Shown one piece after another: positions 1 through 11,602 of a stretch of 64,000 nt of DNA. Within the stretch, counting starts at the first letter, position 1; every line of letters begins with the position of its first letter. This DNA comes from Myrmaecium sp. VS I D KN 1. Its lineage: Eukaryota > Ascomycota > Dothideomycetes > Valsariales > Valsariaceae. The stretch covers positions 726,812 through 790,811 of the forward strand of contig JADQAV010000038.1 of NCBI GenBank assembly GCA_019775845.1, in the 5' to 3' direction. Under the pieces are notes generated by a model that was not told the DNA's origin, did not search any database, and saw only the letters and a list, made by a program, of their open reading frames with translations. The position numbers and the translations under genes are program-made.

Positions 1-573
1 CATCCCAAACGGTCCCGACGTGGGTTGTGGATGTGGATAGGTGCGGTGGTGGACGGGTGTGGGCGCCGTTATGCCCGAGTCGCGCGCGCGCTCTGCTAGG
101 TGCGCAGCATTATTACACCATTATTACCGCGGCCTTCTGGCTTGTCTAATGTCCGAGCCCGTTGCGGGAGGGCAAGCACCCGCCATCCATCCCAAACCAA
201 AAAAAGGCTCTTGTCATCTGCGCGTGTGTGAAGAATTGATATATGCGGACCCTCCTCCTTCTTCTCCTCCTCCTTTGCTGCGCCCTCCACCGTGCCAGAC
301 CGTCCCTGATATCACTCTGATATATCTACATACTAGTCCTTTCTTTCTCCGACCATCCCCCGTCACCCTTCGGTCATCCTCCCTTTGCGACTGGATGCTC
401 GCACCTTCCATACATCAATTGAGAGATAAACCAAAGAAATAATCTCTTCCTGTATATACATACCACTGTATAACTCCCCCGTACATAACTGCTGTCCACC
501 GTCCCGTTACTCGCACCGTCGCCGTTACCCTCACCATTCCCCCATCCACCTCTCCTCTCCTCTCACCTCCATC
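1..573. other. Upstream region of the Zn2Cys6 gene
   Basis: No convincing gene is seen here; the short open frames lack conserved character. The 40 bases before the start codon at 574 are a CT-rich run, usual for a fungal leader. A TATA-like stretch (tgtatatacat) lies near 451. The region probably holds the promoter and 5' leader of the downstream regulator. Confidence 0.5.
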
Positions 574-1794
574 ATGTCGACACCACAGCGACCCTCGATG
601 GAGTCCAGCACGAGTGACGGACACACGAGAAAACGAGTGTGTAAGGCGTGCGACCGTTGTCGGTTAAAGAAATCAAAGGTACATATATATTCGATTATTA
701 CCATTCTCACCCTCATCCTTCGCCAGCGCGCGCATCCTTCTCAAAGGCCTGCCCATACTAAATCCCTGTGCAGTGCGACGGTGCCAGTCCTTGCAGTCGG
801 TGTCGAGCGGACAATGCGATCTGCGTGTTCGGGGAACGCAAGAAGTCGCACGACAAGGTGTACCCAAAAGGGTGAGTGTTGAGCTACCACGTTCCGATCC
901 GGTCCCGGTTCCCGCGGGCAAGGAGAAAAAGTAGAAGAAAAATGTACAGTGAAAACTGACGGGCGGCCTTTCTTTCGCGCCGGAAATTCTAGTTACGTGG
1001 AGATGCTCGAACAACAGCAAGCGCAGCTCGTCGCCGGCCTGAAGGTGATGTACCAGCGCCTGCTGGAACACCAAGGCTGGCCGGGCGAACCGCTCGAGGA
1101 GGCCGCCGGCGGATCTCCGCTGACGCACGACATTCTCCAGCGGCTGGACGTGCTGCACCTGCCCGACGACGGCCTCACGATGGACGCCCACGACGGCTTC
1201 GAGGAGGATTGCAGCCGGCTGCGGAAGCGGCTGATGCAGCGCGGCGCCCCCGCCATGGAGCGACACGAGTCCGGAAGCTCGTGCATGTCGGATCACGGCC
1301 ACGACCATCACCACCACCCCTCCTCGCCTTCCTCCTTCGGCTCGCCGGACACCAAGTCCCTCAACGAACCCTTCGCCCACCCCGTCGCACCACCCACACC
1401 GCCTCCGCTCGCCAGTCCGTTCCCAAAGCACGCGCAAGTCACGCCGTCATCGACGACAACAGCAACAACAACGACAAAGCAACATCCTCCGCCTCCTCCA
1501 CCTTCACTCGCGACCGCCGTCGCGCCGCCCTTCATCCGCCGCAACTCCAACCCGCCTGGCCCGATGCCTTTCACGCCCGACATCGACCTCGACCTGGACG
1601 ACATCGACTTCGGCTTCGACGCTCTGCCGCCGTTCGAGCCGACGGGGCCGCTCTTCCCCTTCGGTCCCGCGCCCGCGCCCGCGCCGCCCAGCGGCGGCAG
1701 CAGTACCAACTTCAGCAACGCCCTGTTCGGCACCGGGCTCGCGGACTGGCAGGCGGATCCGGCGGAGCTGGAGTTTGGGACTTTTGTCGCGTAG
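574..1794 (+). CDS. Zn2Cys6 transcription factor, Fcr1-like
   Basis: Predicted nuclear DNA-binding regulator of about 334 aa in three exons: 574-678, 774-871 and 993-1794. The joined N-terminus carries a complete zinc binuclear cluster with spacing C-x2-C-x6-C-x5-C-x2-C-x6-C, beginning at KACDRCRLKKSK and continuing CDGASPCSRC. The first intron splits the cluster between the second and third cysteines. A short segment starting YVEMLEQQQ follows the cluster and probably forms the dimerisation helix. The segment PLTHDIL, about 45 residues later, is typical of the Fcr1-like (fluconazole-resistance regulator-like) family of filamentous ascomycetes. The C-terminal half is Pro/Ser/Thr-rich with an acidic DIDLDLDDIDF patch that could be an activation domain. 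The fungal_trans middle homology region is absent, so this is a short-form factor. Family assignment is from memory of motifs; the targets are unknown. Confidence 0.85.
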
Positions 1795-4327
1795 GATTAG
1801 ATGGTGCAACCCTTTCTCGTCCACACTCTTCCTCCTCCGTCGGTCGGGATGCCCACACGGCGGCACGAGCGAGCTGGCGGTATGGGTAGGAGCGTGCGTC
1901 CATACTCCCTTCTCCAGCTCCGGTCCCGGTTTCGACTTCGACGACGACGACGACGACCACGAAAATGACAACGACGGCGGATCCTCCCTGCTTTCTTCCT
2001 TCTTTACCCCGCGGCGGGCGTGCGCGAACCTCCCTCCCTTTCCGGTCCTCCCCTCTCATACCGATCTGAGCCGGGTCGGTGAGGTGAGGTGAACGGTTCG
2101 ATTTTCGATTCATCCATGCTATCTCTGACGATCTTTTCTTGTCTACTTCTCTTTTTCGTTTCCTACGAGAAAACGCCTGGGTCGGGCCGGGTGGTATTGG
2201 TGGACGGTGGAGCGCCGTGGAGGGGGAACCGGACGGCGGAGCAGTGCAGAACGGCATTTTTTTCTTCGTCGTGTCCTCTTCAGATTCCGCTTCAGATGGT
2301 TTTGATCCGATTGGAGAAAACCACTTGGTTTTCACTTCTTCTCCATATGGGGGGCTTTGGTGGCTTAGGGAAAATATGTTTCTTTCTTTCTTTTGTATAT
2401 ATTCCCACCCACGTTTGCTTCTTTTTTTTTTTCCTTCTTTTTCTCTCTTTGTATAGGGGTTTTTGAAGGCTACGACCTTTCGACCCATCGACCTATCGAT
2501 CTATTGATATCAATCTATCTATCCACCCTGCTCTTTTCCACTCTGGTCATTATCTGTTTCTCCATTTTCGTAGGAGTCATAAAGGGAGGGGGGAAAAGAT
2601 AAGGCAGACAGACAGACAGTCAGGCATTGAGGCATCAGACATCCAGGCATTCAGGCAGTCTGGCGGTCAGGCACATCACTGCCATGAATTCATCTTCACA
2701 GCCCGTTCTTCTGTATTACTACTACCCTACACTCCTGACCCTCCTCTCGGTTGTCATTCTTATTCTGCTTCATTAGACCATTCAGAAGAAAAGCGGTATA
2801 TCCTTTCCCTGGGTATTCTCTCCTCTCTCCTCTCCACCCTCGTAACGCCCACGCCTCAAGAAAGAGAAAATCGCAGCGCAGCGCAGTGCATTACAAAAAC
2901 AGCCAGCGTTCCTAATTGGCCGACATAAGGAACGTCAAAACCTCGTGCTTATGTCAATGTCATGTCATGCGATTAGATGGCCAAGTAGATATGGCGGATC
3001 GACGATCGCATCAGTCGTTCTTTGACATTCCGCAATATCCACCTTATCCGCCCTCTCCCTCTGTCCCTCTCTTGACATCCTCACCAGCCTCGGTGAACAA
3101 AGAAAAAACTCATCGTGATGCAAGATGCGCTGCACATCAACGCAATACCGATGGCAGAAGAAGAAAGAACGCGAAATAAACCAAGAGGGGGAAGAAAGAA
3201 AAAAAGGCACTCAGAATCAATCGATCAGGGGAGTTGCGACAATGGACACCTTCCTCCCCCTTGACCTTGACTACTACTGTATGTTAGTTCCCTTACCCCT
3301 GAGCAAACCAAACCATCGGCCCATCTATGTATCCATCCATGTCTCCTTCTCCCTGGTGCCTATATCGAAATGCCACGTAAAAGTTGTTTGTTCCTCGAAG
3401 TCGTCCGTTCCCCCCTCCCCCCGGTCGGGAGCGGGCTATTCGTACCTTCCTTCCTCGACCCCGGACCCCCAGCCGTCCAGCAAAAGCGGGAGGAGTTTAC
3501 TCCGTCCCCACCCCCCGCCGGGCGCCTCTCAAACTTCCCCGCACAGCCAAAGTGCCCGACAAACCTCCCTATTCATTGGTATATATAGGAGGAGTACAAG
3601 ACATCACGCAACGCTCCCCTCTCTTCAACTCCCTCGCTCACAAAGAGGAGTACGGAGACGCATTTTAGAAGGGAAAAATAAATACAAGATAGAAAAGCGA
3701 AGGTGAGAGCAGGAAGAGAGCTCGCGAGGCTGACGGGAGGAAGATCACAAACCGGGAGCGGAACACTATCACGGCGTACCAGAATACATAGCGCAGCAAG
3801 CGACTTCAACCTGCACGGACTGTAGGAGTACCTAGCTTTCTACCACACTAAGAGGCAACGCATAATCAAGATGCAGACTTGTTACAAGCAACCCTTTATG
3901 GTTTAAATAAGACAAACTCAGCGATGCTTTTCATACTAACGTAACATCAACTATTATATACATGCAGGGTGACAGACACTATAGAACGAACAAAAAAAGC
4001 CTCAGGAGCTCGATGTATCTCATGTAAACGCTTGACAGGACGATGTTCATGTAAACCAAACAGCAGGAAACCTCAGCTCAGCTGATTTTGAGGGGAGGAA
4101 AGAGAAGGAAAGAAAAGCAATTGTTCCAACGAACTTGGCGCAGCGCAATGTTCAGTTGTTGAAAGACAACCTCACTCGTGGTCCACAGTAAAGCATAGCC
4201 CGGTATTCTGACAAAACTTGACGCCCGAAGAACGTAGATCTGTTAGGTTAGTAAGACATGCAACGAAGAAGCGGAGCCAGCTCCGGTGCTATCATCAGAG
4301 CGGACGACTTCGTGTCTCTCCATCTAT
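1795..4327. other. Long non-coding stretch between convergent genes
   Basis: About 2.5 kb without a supportable gene. It lies between the stops of two convergent genes and must hold both 3' ends. It contains T-rich runs near 2420-2450, a loose CAGACAGACAG/CAGGCAT repeat at about 2605-2665, and a TATATATAGG motif near 3580 with no gene behind it. The longest open frame (3125-3706) has no conserved features. A long UTR or a non-coding transcript is possible but cannot be shown. Confidence 0.5.
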
Positions 4328-7300
4328 TCAGGTCCCCGAATACATTTCTGTATCCCCCAGCCAATCCCTTTCACTGCCTCTGTTTTTTCTCTTGATGTAA
4401 TTGCCTCGTCCTAGAATGCTCATGCTCCTGAGAAGATCGCCGCCGCGGAACCAGATCGCCCTCAGTTGCTCGACGACCCTCTTGTACCGGTACTCAATTC
4501 GACTCATGCCAACGGTACCGGAGTAGCCAGTGGGCGCGCCCTCATCATCTTCACTACTTGGCGCTAGTGCGGATTGACCAACGTCGACCTGGGTATGGCT
4601 GGCATGTTCGTTGTCGCTTCCATATACCATCCTCCCACCATCCTTATGTGGTTTTGGCAGTAAATGCGGTGAACTCTCGCGGGGCACAGCGAGAGGGAAC
4701 CGAGTCTTCGCTGCATTACGACGAAGGTTGTTGAGCCGCTGCTTGAGATTCCCAACACTTGTACCAACGCCAGCGCGGTGGCGCTCCTCACTATCATCAG
4801 AGAAGAAACTGCGGACATCTTCAACGTTGAACGCGATAGGAGGGGGCAGGCCCGTTGTAGGGTAACGTCCGCGCTCGCGGTCTGCCGAGCTAGGGATGTG
4901 CATACTATCGTCAATCTCAGGACCAGGACCGTTGCCAACATCCTGGATGGTCGCAAGAGTAGTAGCGTGCGGCCGAATCTTACGAGAGATGGTGCCGATC
5001 AGTGACTTACGACGTTTGTGTTGGTTCGCAGCGACAGGCGACCGTGTCCCATCAAGAAATCCGGAGGTGAGAGAGATCGTAGATCTGGTGTCAGTTCCAG
5101 CTGAAAGGGAAAGGTTATGGCGAAGCTTTGAAGGACCAGCAGTCGCCGTGTGACGAACGTGAGCTCGCTCAGGGATGGTGATGTCGATTAAAGGAACCGT
5201 ATCCCCCCACGGATAATTCTTGTCATTGTTCCAAGGACGTTCACCCCGGGATGTTCCTTGGGATCGCACAGAGGCCCGCTCAAGGTATGAGGACCTAAGA
5301 TTTGGATCTGAAGCGGTCTTTTGAGTAACTTGACCACTGTCGGTGATGGATGGGTCGCGACATCTTGCACGTTCGGGCGTGAGCAGCCCGACAGGGGCAC
5401 TCAATGTCGTTCTGTACGATTCGAATGACTGAGCCTTGCTAATGCACCGCCCATTGGGCCTCTTCCCCCCTTGTTCACCATCTTGTTGTGTCATCTCGTT
5501 GTACAGTGCATCGTCTATGACAACAAGCTCAGCCCGCCCGGGCACGGGACGAAGTCTTGCGGAGGATTGCTTCGGATGGAGGAGCTCGCCCCCCACGTCA
5601 TGGAGTTTTTTGATAGTAGGGGAAATGCATTCCTCTTCAATAGTCGACTCTTCCTCGATGTCAAGCCTTCTCAGAGCCGGCAACAGCTCCGACAACCGCT
5701 GGGTAAGAGCACCAGCGACATTTGGAATCGATAGCTTGTTAATTTCTTCCAGCCATTGCTCACGATGACGAGATTCGTTGGAGGGTTTCGGTGTAATAGA
5801 CGGCAAGCATGACGGCAATATAGCTACATTAGGCGCTGCCGGAGCACTGTCCAAGTTATCAAGGCTGGCGAAAAAGCTCTTGTATTTCTCGCGAATGTTC
5901 GTGGCTGACTCGAACGGGCGGTCTGCTTCAAGAGTGCTGTCGTTCGGCTCCACCAATCGTCCACCAAGTGACATCGTAGACCGATGTTGGTTCTCAAGCG
6001 CCTCATTCAGCCTTGATATTAGATCCATGCCGCTGAACTGTAAGGATGGAAGCTCTCCCCGGGATTCACTCAGCCGCCCAGGCATCTTTGCCCTCATCGA
6101 TGGCTTGCGTGGGCAACCGTCGACGGAAGCTCTGGACATTGACTGTCTCGGAGGAAACCTGAAACTGCTTGGCGGTCTTGATTCATTAGCGAAGCTGGAG
6201 TCCTCGTGAGGCTCCTCTTTCACATCAGAGAGCGATGTTTGCGGATACTTGAATTGTGACAATGTCAAGTCTGTCGTCGTTCCGTCTTGGCCGTCGCGGC
6301 GAAGACTGGCGACTCGCTCTGGGATCTCTTGGGGAGGACCACTCGGAAAGGACCTGCGACAGGGCCATGACAGGTGTGTAGTCGTCACACTGTCCCTTTG
6401 CCCAGGCAATTCGGAAACCGCACGATGTACCTCGGTCGGTTGGCCTGCCATGTCTGAGGACGACATGCTCTGTGAAGGCGAGGAGTTCTGCCGAGCGTCC
6501 AAGGCCGACGGCTCACCAGAAATGATAGAAGTGGACCCGCGCTTTGCTGATAAAGGGCTACTGGGAGTACTCGTCATCCTCAGAGAGCTCTTCCGGGGTT
6601 GGATGCCGAAAAATCTTGCAATAGAGAAACGGCTAATGGTCCCAAAACTTCCCCTATTCATTTCACTGTCTTTGCTAGAAGATATGGACATGGCGCCGAG
6701 CGAGTTCGATGACTGTTTAGCATTCTGCTCGGACGACTGGTTGAGTGGGGTTTGGTCGGAATGAGGCCTCGAAAGCATGGACAATTTGGTAAATTTGTCG
6801 AAAGGGAGACTGTCGTTAATCAAGAAACTGCTTGATCCGAAAGAAGCACTACTGGGCTCCTGATCTACGGGAAGTGCTTCTGCAGTGCCTTTCTGGGAAA
6901 CCAAAGGCTCCATAGAACGCCTGGGCGCTGACGGCTCGTCCACGGCAGATATGCCGGACACCTCGACGATGAAAGGCTGAGAAGGATCTTTAACAGAAGC
7001 AAGAGATGTATCAGCAGACTCGGCAGATCCCGTCGAGGGTTCCAAGGAGGGACATTTTTCGGGCGTCGCAGTGGGCTCTGTAGTCTGCGGATGCTTCGGT
7101 GCATTGGGCTCGGGATCCATGTCTGCCTTTCCATCCGTCTTTGAGGGTATAGGAACGGTCAACGTCGTCATCTCCCCGGCTGGACGTAAAACCGCGAGCA
7201 CAACATCCCTTGTCAACCTCTTTGCCAAGGGGTGGGCCTGAGGATTATCTAATTCAGTGGGCGTAGCTTCCTTGTTAGGCGTCGAAGGTGCTTCGTAATC

Positions 7301-8581
7301 GAGACTTGCCGAATTTCCATCCAGAGGCGAATCTGGAAGTTGAATCGTTTCAGGGCCATCGTCCCTCAGGGCGACAGGAGTAGGAGGAGTAGCCGGTTCG
7401 TTTGATTCAACAGACGGTTCTGCCGTGTGGTCTATTGGCTGTTTCGCATCTGTGTCTGCAGGAGCTTTGTTGATGCAGCTGCGGCGGGAGGACGGAGTGG
7501 GAGCTCCTTGAACATTATTGAGACCGATGCGGCTGGGATATTGCTCACGATCGTAGCATAAATCACCCCCTGTCAGCTCAGATATCACTTCCGAGTCATT
7601 CTCTAACCCGGCAACCGTTGTGGACAGTAATACTTCCAACGACGAGCCGTCCTTAGGAGTCGGGGGCGAGGAAGATGATGACGGCTCAGTTGAATACGCC
7701 GTCGTGAATGTTTGTCGACTCGTTGTAGCGCTCGAAGAGGTGAACTGCAGGTTCGGATGCAATGCAATCGGCCTCTCCAGATACTGGCAATGCGGCATGT
7801 CTGAGATGGTGGAGCCCATCGACGGGACTGAACGCTTTCGCCTGTGTTGCGGGCGGACTAGCTCTCCTACCATGGGATGGGCTGTCGAAGGCCCTCTCCT
7901 CCATGGGCCAGGGGCATATTCGGGGGGCAGCCTAGAATAGCCACCAGTGATCTCGCTCATAGCAGGGGAAGATGGCCGATAGCCTGGACGTCTGAGCCGA
8001 GCCGGATAGCGGAAAGGTGAGTTCGGCCGAGGAAATCCATCTTGACTCCTCAGGCTTGTGTATGATCGTTGGCTTGATAGGATATGCGGATGTTGTGAGG
8101 TATTCGTCATAGAGTAGGAACGCATCTCCTTGGACTGACAGGACTGAGAGCCCCGCGAACTTGGACGTGACCCCGGCATGGGAACGTTGGCCATGCTCGA
8201 GAAGGGTGCGTCTAACGTGTAGGCATGTACAGTGGCATCACTCGTCAAGGAGTGTCCGTGGATGGAGCTAGAAGGTGTATGCTTCTGATGTCCAGGGTGC
8301 TTCCTCAGGGCTATAGACTGGGCTGAGCCTGTCGACAACCGCGAGGAAGGTCGGCTCTGGCGAGTTGGCGGACGTGGAAGGGCGGACTTGCGGGACGTTA
8401 CCATGCCGATGTCTCCCAGCTCTGTGGATGTTTTGAGCATGCTCATAACGCCCGGAGCAGAGGCAAGAAGGTCTGATGGCTTGGTTGCATAGTTGCCGTG
8501 AGAGCATTTCGTTCCATTGGAGAAAGTAGAAGCACGACTTGAGCGTCCGACGATGTTGGGATCGCGGTCAGTGAGAGGCAT
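4328..8581 (-). CDS. Large Ser/Pro-rich disordered protein, unknown function
   Basis: Single-exon frame of about 1417 aa when started at the ATG at 8581 (MPLTDRDPNIVGRSS). The frame stays open to an ATG at 8854. Those extra 91 residues are Ser/Leu/His-rich and look like translated leader, so I prefer 8581. No enzyme domain is recognisable. Most of the protein is low-complexity Ser/Thr/Pro sequence with basic patches, suggesting an intrinsically disordered, phosphorylated scaffold. More ordered stretches lie near the C-terminal third (around REQWLEEINKLSIPNVAG, then a Glu-rich segment and a GRAELVVIDDALYNEM stretch) and at the extreme C-terminus (SILGRGNYIKRKNRG). It is divergent from MON1 across a 0.9 kb gap. 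The long uninterrupted frame supports coding; the function is not recognised. Confidence 0.75.
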   Translation of the reverse strand: MPLTDRDPNIVGRSSRASTFSNGTKCSHGNYATKPSDLLASAPGVMSMLKTSTELGDIGMVTSRKSALPRPPTRQSRPSSRLSTGSAQSIALRKHPGHQKHTPSSSIHGHSLTSDATVHAYTLDAPFSSMANVPMPGSRPSSRGSQSCQSKEMRSYSMTNTSQHPHILSSQRSYTSLRSQDGFPRPNSPFRYPARLRRPGYRPSSPAMSEITGGYSRLPPEYAPGPWRRGPSTAHPMVGELVRPQHRRKRSVPSMGSTISDMPHCQYLERPIALHPNLQFTSSSATTSRQTFTTAYSTEPSSSSSPPTPKDGSSLEVLLSTTVAGLENDSEVISELTGGDLCYDREQYPSRIGLNNVQGAPTPSSRRSCINKAPADTDAKQPIDHTAEPSVESNEPATPPTPVALRDDGPETIQLPDSPLDGNSASLDYEAPSTPNKEATPTELDNPQAHPLAKRLTRDVVLAVLRPAGEMTTLTVPIPSKTDGKADMDPEPNAPKHPQTTEPTATPEKCPSLEPSTGSAESADTSLASVKDPSQPFIVEVSGISAVDEPSAPRRSMEPLVSQKGTAEALPVDQEPSSASFGSSSFLINDSLPFDKFTKLSMLSRPHSDQTPLNQSSEQNAKQSSNSLGAMSISSSKDSEMNRGSFGTISRFSIARFFGIQPRKSSLRMTSTPSSPLSAKRGSTSIISGEPSALDARQNSSPSQSMSSSDMAGQPTEVHRAVSELPGQRDSVTTTHLSWPCRRSFPSGPPQEIPERVASLRRDGQDGTTTDLTLSQFKYPQTSLSDVKEEPHEDSSFANESRPPSSFRFPPRQSMSRASVDGCPRKPSMRAKMPGRLSESRGELPSLQFSGMDLISRLNEALENQHRSTMSLGGRLVEPNDSTLEADRPFESATNIREKYKSFFASLDNLDSAPAAPNVAILPSCLPSITPKPSNESRHREQWLEEINKLSIPNVAGALTQRLSELLPALRRLDIEEESTIEEECISPTIKKLHDVGGELLHPKQSSARLRPVPGRAELVVIDDALYNEMTQQDGEQGGKRPNGRCISKAQSFESYRTTLSAPVGLLTPERARCRDPSITDSGQVTQKTASDPNLRSSYLERASVRSQGTSRGERPWNNDKNYPWGDTVPLIDITIPERAHVRHTATAGPSKLRHNLSLSAGTDTRSTISLTSGFLDGTRSPVAANQHKRRKSLIGTISRKIRPHATTLATIQDVGNGPGPEIDDSMHIPSSADRERGRYPTTGLPPPIAFNVEDVRSFFSDDSEERHRAGVGTSVGNLKQRLNNLRRNAAKTRFPLAVPRESSPHLLPKPHKDGGRMVYGSDNEHASHTQVDVGQSALAPSSEDDEGAPTGYSGTVGMSRIEYRYKRVVEQLRAIWFRGGDLLRSMSILGRGNYIKRKNRGSERDWLGDTEMYSGT

Positions 8582-9491
8582 TGTGCCGCCTCTGTGGCGT
8601 GTAACCGTCGACTGCGGGAGAGCTATACAAAACGTAGCAGGACGGAGTGAACGAAAGACGGGGTGTGGAAGTGATGAAGAATGGAGCAGATGTGAGGAGA
8701 AGGACCTAGGGAGGGAGACGAGGGAAGTGAAGTATGGCCAGCCATGACTTCTTCCGGAGGGAGATAGGAAGGAAAGGTGGACATCTATGCTGTAAGGTAG
8801 TAAGGAACAGACAGGAGGCAGAGTAAGGAGCTGATGACGGACCTTTGTGGGCATCGCTCGAGGAGGAAGGTACCACTTGCGATGCGTACAGTTCTAGGTA
8901 TGTACTTATCCATACGAGTAGCACTTCGTTGGCATGTATTACATTGGGGAGAATGATATAGTAGTAAGGTCGCATCTATAAAGTAGAGTATATATTTGGC
9001 AGACATACTCACATCATGGTCTCGCAATGTGCGCTTCAGTTGCCTAGCTACTATCCCACTGTACTCATATGCCTTAACTGGAGTGTTATGTGCGAGTACA
9101 GTAGATCTTGGCTCCGCACGATGTAATACTACATGTCTGTAAACTGCCTGGTCTCCAATGAAAGCCACCTTTCTCGACATTCCATTGCGGTCACATAAAA
9201 GAGAAGCATTGGTGGTTGCTATTCTCCTGGGAGGCTGGTCCTGCTGCACTGAGATGAGATTGTTTTGTGAACATCGAGATGTGGGGGAGTTGGTGAGGTG
9301 CAGTCGGCAGAAATGCCATCATCCTCCACTTGGTCCGTGCAGCACCACATCGTCATGGTGAAGCCGACCTCGTCGACCTCGTTCCCTCCTCCAACCTCCA
9401 GCTTGCTCCGCGGACGCTCGAGACATGTCGCCTGGATGCATACTGCCATGATTGTGTGCAGAAAGTGCTCTCCGCTTTTTGAGCCCACCTA
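8582..9491. promoter_or_regulatory. Divergent promoter region
   Basis: Shared upstream region of the Ser/Pro-rich gene (-) and MON1 (+). A CTATAAAG motif near 8976, followed by tatatatt, is TATA-like, but its position about 510 nt before the MON1 start is too far for a core promoter. Nothing else is identifiable. Confidence 0.35.
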
Positions 9492-11602
9492 ATGCCTGAC
9501 ACCGAGGAGCAGGCGCACGCTCCTGCAACGGCGAATGATTCCCCCGATGGAACTTCTCCGCACGAAGAGAGCTCGAGCGCGAAGACAGCGGTAGCGACTT
9601 CGGTCCAAGCACACGGCGATGAAGCCTCCAACGGGGCCGTCAAGAGCTTGTCCAACTCGAGGGAAGGGACGCTGCCGCCATTGCCACCCCGCCCAACAGC
9701 CATCCCGTCGTTTCTGGATGACCGCCCTCCGTCCTCTGGCACGCATGCCCAGCCGGGAACTTCGAAAAGGCCTCCTCTACAATCCAAAGCAACCACAGCC
9801 CTCTCATTAGAAGACGTCCAGAGCTATAGTGACGGCACAAAGGAGGCAGCGACCAAAGGGAGTCCTAGACAGACCGGCGGGCCACCACCGGGGTTCAGGA
9901 TGGCTTACAGTAGCAGCGAAGCTGGCGATAGTATGAGTGTTCGGAGTTTTATACCAATGCTCGAGGCAGGTACGGATATGGAAAGCATCCTTGGCGACGT
10001 AGTGGCAGAGCAGGGTAAGAACAGTTGGCAAAGTCTGGGCTCCGTGGGGTTCTCCGAAGACGTTCTGTTCCCGGAAGACGCACAGTTCGAAGCAGCCTTC
10101 GCGCGTGAGTTCGAGGAGATTGCGCCCATGGCCTTTGATGGTTCTAATGAAGGTCAGACGACAATTCCATCTGATCTACCCTTGGCGCCAGTGTACTGAT
10201 AGCTCCGTTTCTCATACAGAGTCCATCGTGTTACAATGGAGAGCGAAATTAAAGCACTTCCTTATTTTATCCTCTGCTGGGAAACCCATCTACAGCCGCC
10301 ATGGCGATGACCAGCTCATATCCAATTATATCGGTGTCGTCCAAACCCTTATTTCCTTCTATCAAGACGCAAAGGACGAGCTGCGTGGCTTCACCGCCGG
10401 TCGCGCACGCTTCGTAGTATTGTCGCGAGGCCCCCTTAACCTTGTTGCCATCAGTCGCCTCGGGGAGAGTGACGCGCAACTCGGTGCGCAGCTTGAAGCT
10501 TTGTACATGCAGATCCTGTCCACCCTGACTCTACCAAATATGGAGCGTATGTTTCGGACGCGCGCTTCAACAGATCTTCGCCGGCCTCTCCAAGGCACGG
10601 AGACACTGCTCTCTGCTCTCGCGGATGGTTTCACTCGTGGTTCCCCGTCGACTCTTTTGTCCGCTCTCGAGTGTCTCCGCATGCGCAAATCGTATCGAAA
10701 AACGATCAATGACACTCTCTTGAAGACTCGTTCTCCCAACCTGCTCTATGGCCTGATCGTCGCCGGCGGCAAGCTCGTGAGCGTAGTCAGGCCCAAGAAA
10801 CACTCTCTTCACCCAGGCGATCTGCAACTGATCTTCAATATGCTCTTTGAAGCCGGCAGCGTCAAAGCAGGTGGCGGCGAGAATTGGATCCCATTGTGCC
10901 TTCCAGGATTCAACAATAGCGGCTACTTGTACATGTATGTCAGCTTTCTTGATCTTTCTCACAACGATAATGCAGGTGCCTCCACCCCTGCCGAACGCCC
11001 CTCGACTTCTGGGGGTGAAGTGGATGACGGTTCCGATGACGAAGTGGCCATCATCCTTATTTCGGCCAACAAAGAATCTTTCTACGAGCTCCGCCAGATG
11101 CGTGACAACCTAGTGGAAGTAAGTCAAGGGCTGATCAAGGAAATAAGCACAATATGTTGACCCCTTATCACAGCAACTCTCACTCAATGCATCCCTCGCT
11201 AGACTCCGGCACGCCCTGCAGTCTCCTCGGCCCTCTCTCTGCTCCATCCTCCCGGGGAGCCCCTTGCGGCACTTCCTGTACAAGTCTCGGCCCTTAGTAC
11301 AGTTCCTCCAGCCCACCTACCAGCCTTACTTCACCACCGCACTGCAGCGCCGGCAGCTGCTCACGCTTTATTCTAAACTGCACGCCGCGCTCCACCAGCA
11401 GAAGCCGGGCGGGTGCAAAGTCCTTTTACAGGAAAGCACGACGCACACCGCGCTTGCGTGGACGACCGATGAATGGGAAGTCTTTTGCGTGGCTCCGGGC
11501 GGCACGAGCCGTGCAGCGTTACGGCACAGTGTGGAGGCGGTGGTACGGTGGGTAAAAGGAAGGGAGGAGGGTGTTTTTATTCTCGGTGGAGCGGTGTTCT
11601 AA
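9492..11602 (+). CDS. MON1: Vacuolar fusion protein Mon1
   Basis: About 662 aa in three exons: 9492-10152, 10220-11118 and 11174-11602. Mon1 with Ccz1 is the guanine-nucleotide exchange factor for Rab7/Ypt7 at late endosomes and vacuoles, needed for homotypic vacuole fusion and autophagosome fusion. The first about 215 residues are acidic, Ser/Pro-rich and disordered, as in fungal Mon1. The conserved core begins at [23 protein letters not shown] and contains the longin-type stretches: [18 protein letters not shown], the [11 protein letters not shown] segment and [21 protein letters not shown]. The C-terminal block with [10 protein letters not shown] and [11 protein letters not shown] closes the protein. 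Both introns are short GT..AG and keep frame; length fits the family. VPS41 at 35-40 kb acts downstream of the same Rab. Confidence 0.93.

Noticed and set aside
3125-3706. 193-codon plus-strand open frame
   Set aside because: No domain, mixed low-complexity composition, no splice partner; likely chance within a long untranslated stretch.
8582-8854. N-terminal extension of the Ser/Pro-rich protein to the ATG at 8854
   Set aside because: The 91 residues are Leu/Ser/His-rich without pattern and look like translated leader; the MPLTDRD start is better.
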